Below the pieces are notes generated by a model. The model had not been told where the DNA came from. It did no database searches and was given only the letters and a program-made list of their open reading frames with translations. A stretch of 64,000 nucleotides of DNA from Cardiocondyla obscurior (Eukaryota; Arthropoda; Insecta; Hymenoptera; Formicidae): assembly GCF_019399895.1 (NCBI RefSeq), contig NC_091867.1, positions 6,089,501-6,153,500 of the forward strand. Direction: 5' to 3'. Both the position numbers and the translations under genes were made by a program. Within the stretch, counting starts at the first letter, position 1. Each line of letters begins with the position of its first letter. This document shows, in pieces, positions 62,956 to 64,000 of this stretch.

Positions 62956-64000
62956 ATGAAGTGCCTTATACTGCTAGTAATACTCGCCGTTGCGCAATAT
63001 CGAGAAGTGACAGGTACAATTTAATATATTTTTTGCATAAAAATATAAATTGTTTAGAGTAACATAAAATAAGTAAAATTTTGCTTTAGTGTTCAAGTAA
63101 TTTAAAGCAACTTGAAATTTATATAACTATTCAAATATTATTCAAATAATAAAAAAGTTATACATTTACTTATTTTTAAATCAATGACATTTTTTAATGT
63201 ATAAATCGTATAAGTAGCATTACAAACACAACGTTAACATAGGATGCATGCAATTCTGATAAATCGCGGATGAAAAGAATGCCGTGAGATAAACAATCAT
63301 TCGCTCATATGAGTAAGATAATTAATTCTTGTGATTTATATGACTAGTGATAAATCGGAATAGCAATGTATCCGCTAATATTCCACGAGATATCGCAAGC
63401 AGGAATATCTTTAATTAATTCTTAAATTTCTTCCTCGCATTGAAAATGCGAATAACCTTTATTAACAAAAGTTTGAAACAAAAAACCAAAAATCATATAT
63501 ATTAATATGACATAATAAGAATCAATAAAGTATGTGCAATTTCGGGATCAAAATTTATACATAATTTCACGTAATAAAAAAGATTATAAATAAAAAATAT
63601 CTATTGTAATGCAGGTGCACCCCAACAAGTTATTAATCGCATGCCATTATACAATGAAATCAATGAACAGCTTGAAGAGCAAGAATTCGGAAATTTGTTC
63701 TCAATTTTACTGAATACAATCAAGTTCGCAAACCCGGACATTAAATTTTCCTTGGACGAAGCAATAAAACATTTTTCTATGAGGCTGGAATTTTTGAAGA
63801 AAGGCTACCAAAATACAATGCATTACTTAGAAAACATTCTCAAGCGTAAGTTTTCAAATTCAACATTAAAATATATAGCATAAAAAAATGTATACGTGTC
63901 TGAATAAATAATAATTTTTGTTTTAATAACGTTTAATTAATTTTTTTTTTTAATTAAAAAGATCTCGTCGCAAATACGAAAGATTACCCGACGTTTGCGA
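62956..64000 (+). CDS. Small secreted orphan protein, truncated at window edge
   Basis: Three exons are visible: 62956-63013, 63615-63845 and 63962 to the end of the window; the frame joins across both introns (phase 1 each) and remains open at 64000. The signal peptide MKCLILLVILAVAQYREVTG ends near a Gly-Ala junction, and the mature part starts APQQVINRMPLYNEINEQL. The mature region is Cys-free in what is visible and looks mostly helical, with hydrophobic residues at regular spacing (FGNLFSILLNTIKF, HFSMRLEFLKKGYQNTMHYL). I do not recognise the family. Exon 3 uses an A-rich acceptor (TTAAAAAG), so that border is less certain than the others. At least 109 residues are present; the C terminus lies outside. 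Confidence 0.75.

Noticed and set aside
1..64000. Transposons, CRISPR arrays, rRNA and tRNA genes
   Set aside because: No transposase-like ORF, regular spacer array, rRNA core or convincing tRNA cloverleaf was seen by eye; a repeat-masking and tRNA scan would be decisive and was not possible here.

Overview
This window looks like insect nuclear DNA, most likely from an ant or another aculeate hymenopteran. The genes carry GT-AG introns, TATA/Inr promoters and AATAAA signals. CpG-rich stretches alternate with AT-rich stretches full of homopolymer runs. The recognisable proteins are arthropod ones: a ken/BCL6-type BTB zinc-finger repressor, two ApoD-like lipocalins and a Ryk/Derailed receptor. 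The ant assignment is inference from this base composition and from protein flavour; no species-level marker was recognised.

Layout. 1-9.5 kb: no supported coding gene; a spliced minus-strand exon-like block sits at 6400-6515. 9.5-11.5 kb (+): ken in five coding exons. 16.3-17.8 kb and 20.5-21.4 kb (+): two tandem secreted lipocalins, the first with a long charged C-terminal tail. 21.4-31.3 kb: mostly non-coding, but with a chain of minus-strand spliced, apparently non-coding exons (27.6-28.6 kb, two of them related in sequence) and one possible plus-strand first exon near 26.9 kb. 31.3-51.0 kb (+): derailed/Ryk in eight coding exons, with a 14.5 kb CpG-rich first intron. 53.7-64 kb: a run of secreted orphan proteins. 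These are a 264-residue protein (+), a mucin-like and Gly/Tyr/Pro-rich protein (-) with two alternative 3' ends, and a small secreted protein (+) cut by the window edge. A candidate signal-peptide ORF lies inside an intron of the first.

The genes do not form one pathway. Ken is a transcriptional repressor, Derailed/Ryk is a Wnt5-type receptor for axon guidance, and the lipocalins are secreted carriers of small hydrophobic ligands. The orphan cluster at the right is the least explained part. Its two larger proteins each have a signal peptide and a furin-like RxRR/RKRR site, and they are transcribed tail to tail with poly(A) signals less than 100 bp apart. All exon borders were read by eye from splice consensus and reading-frame continuity, without transcript evidence.
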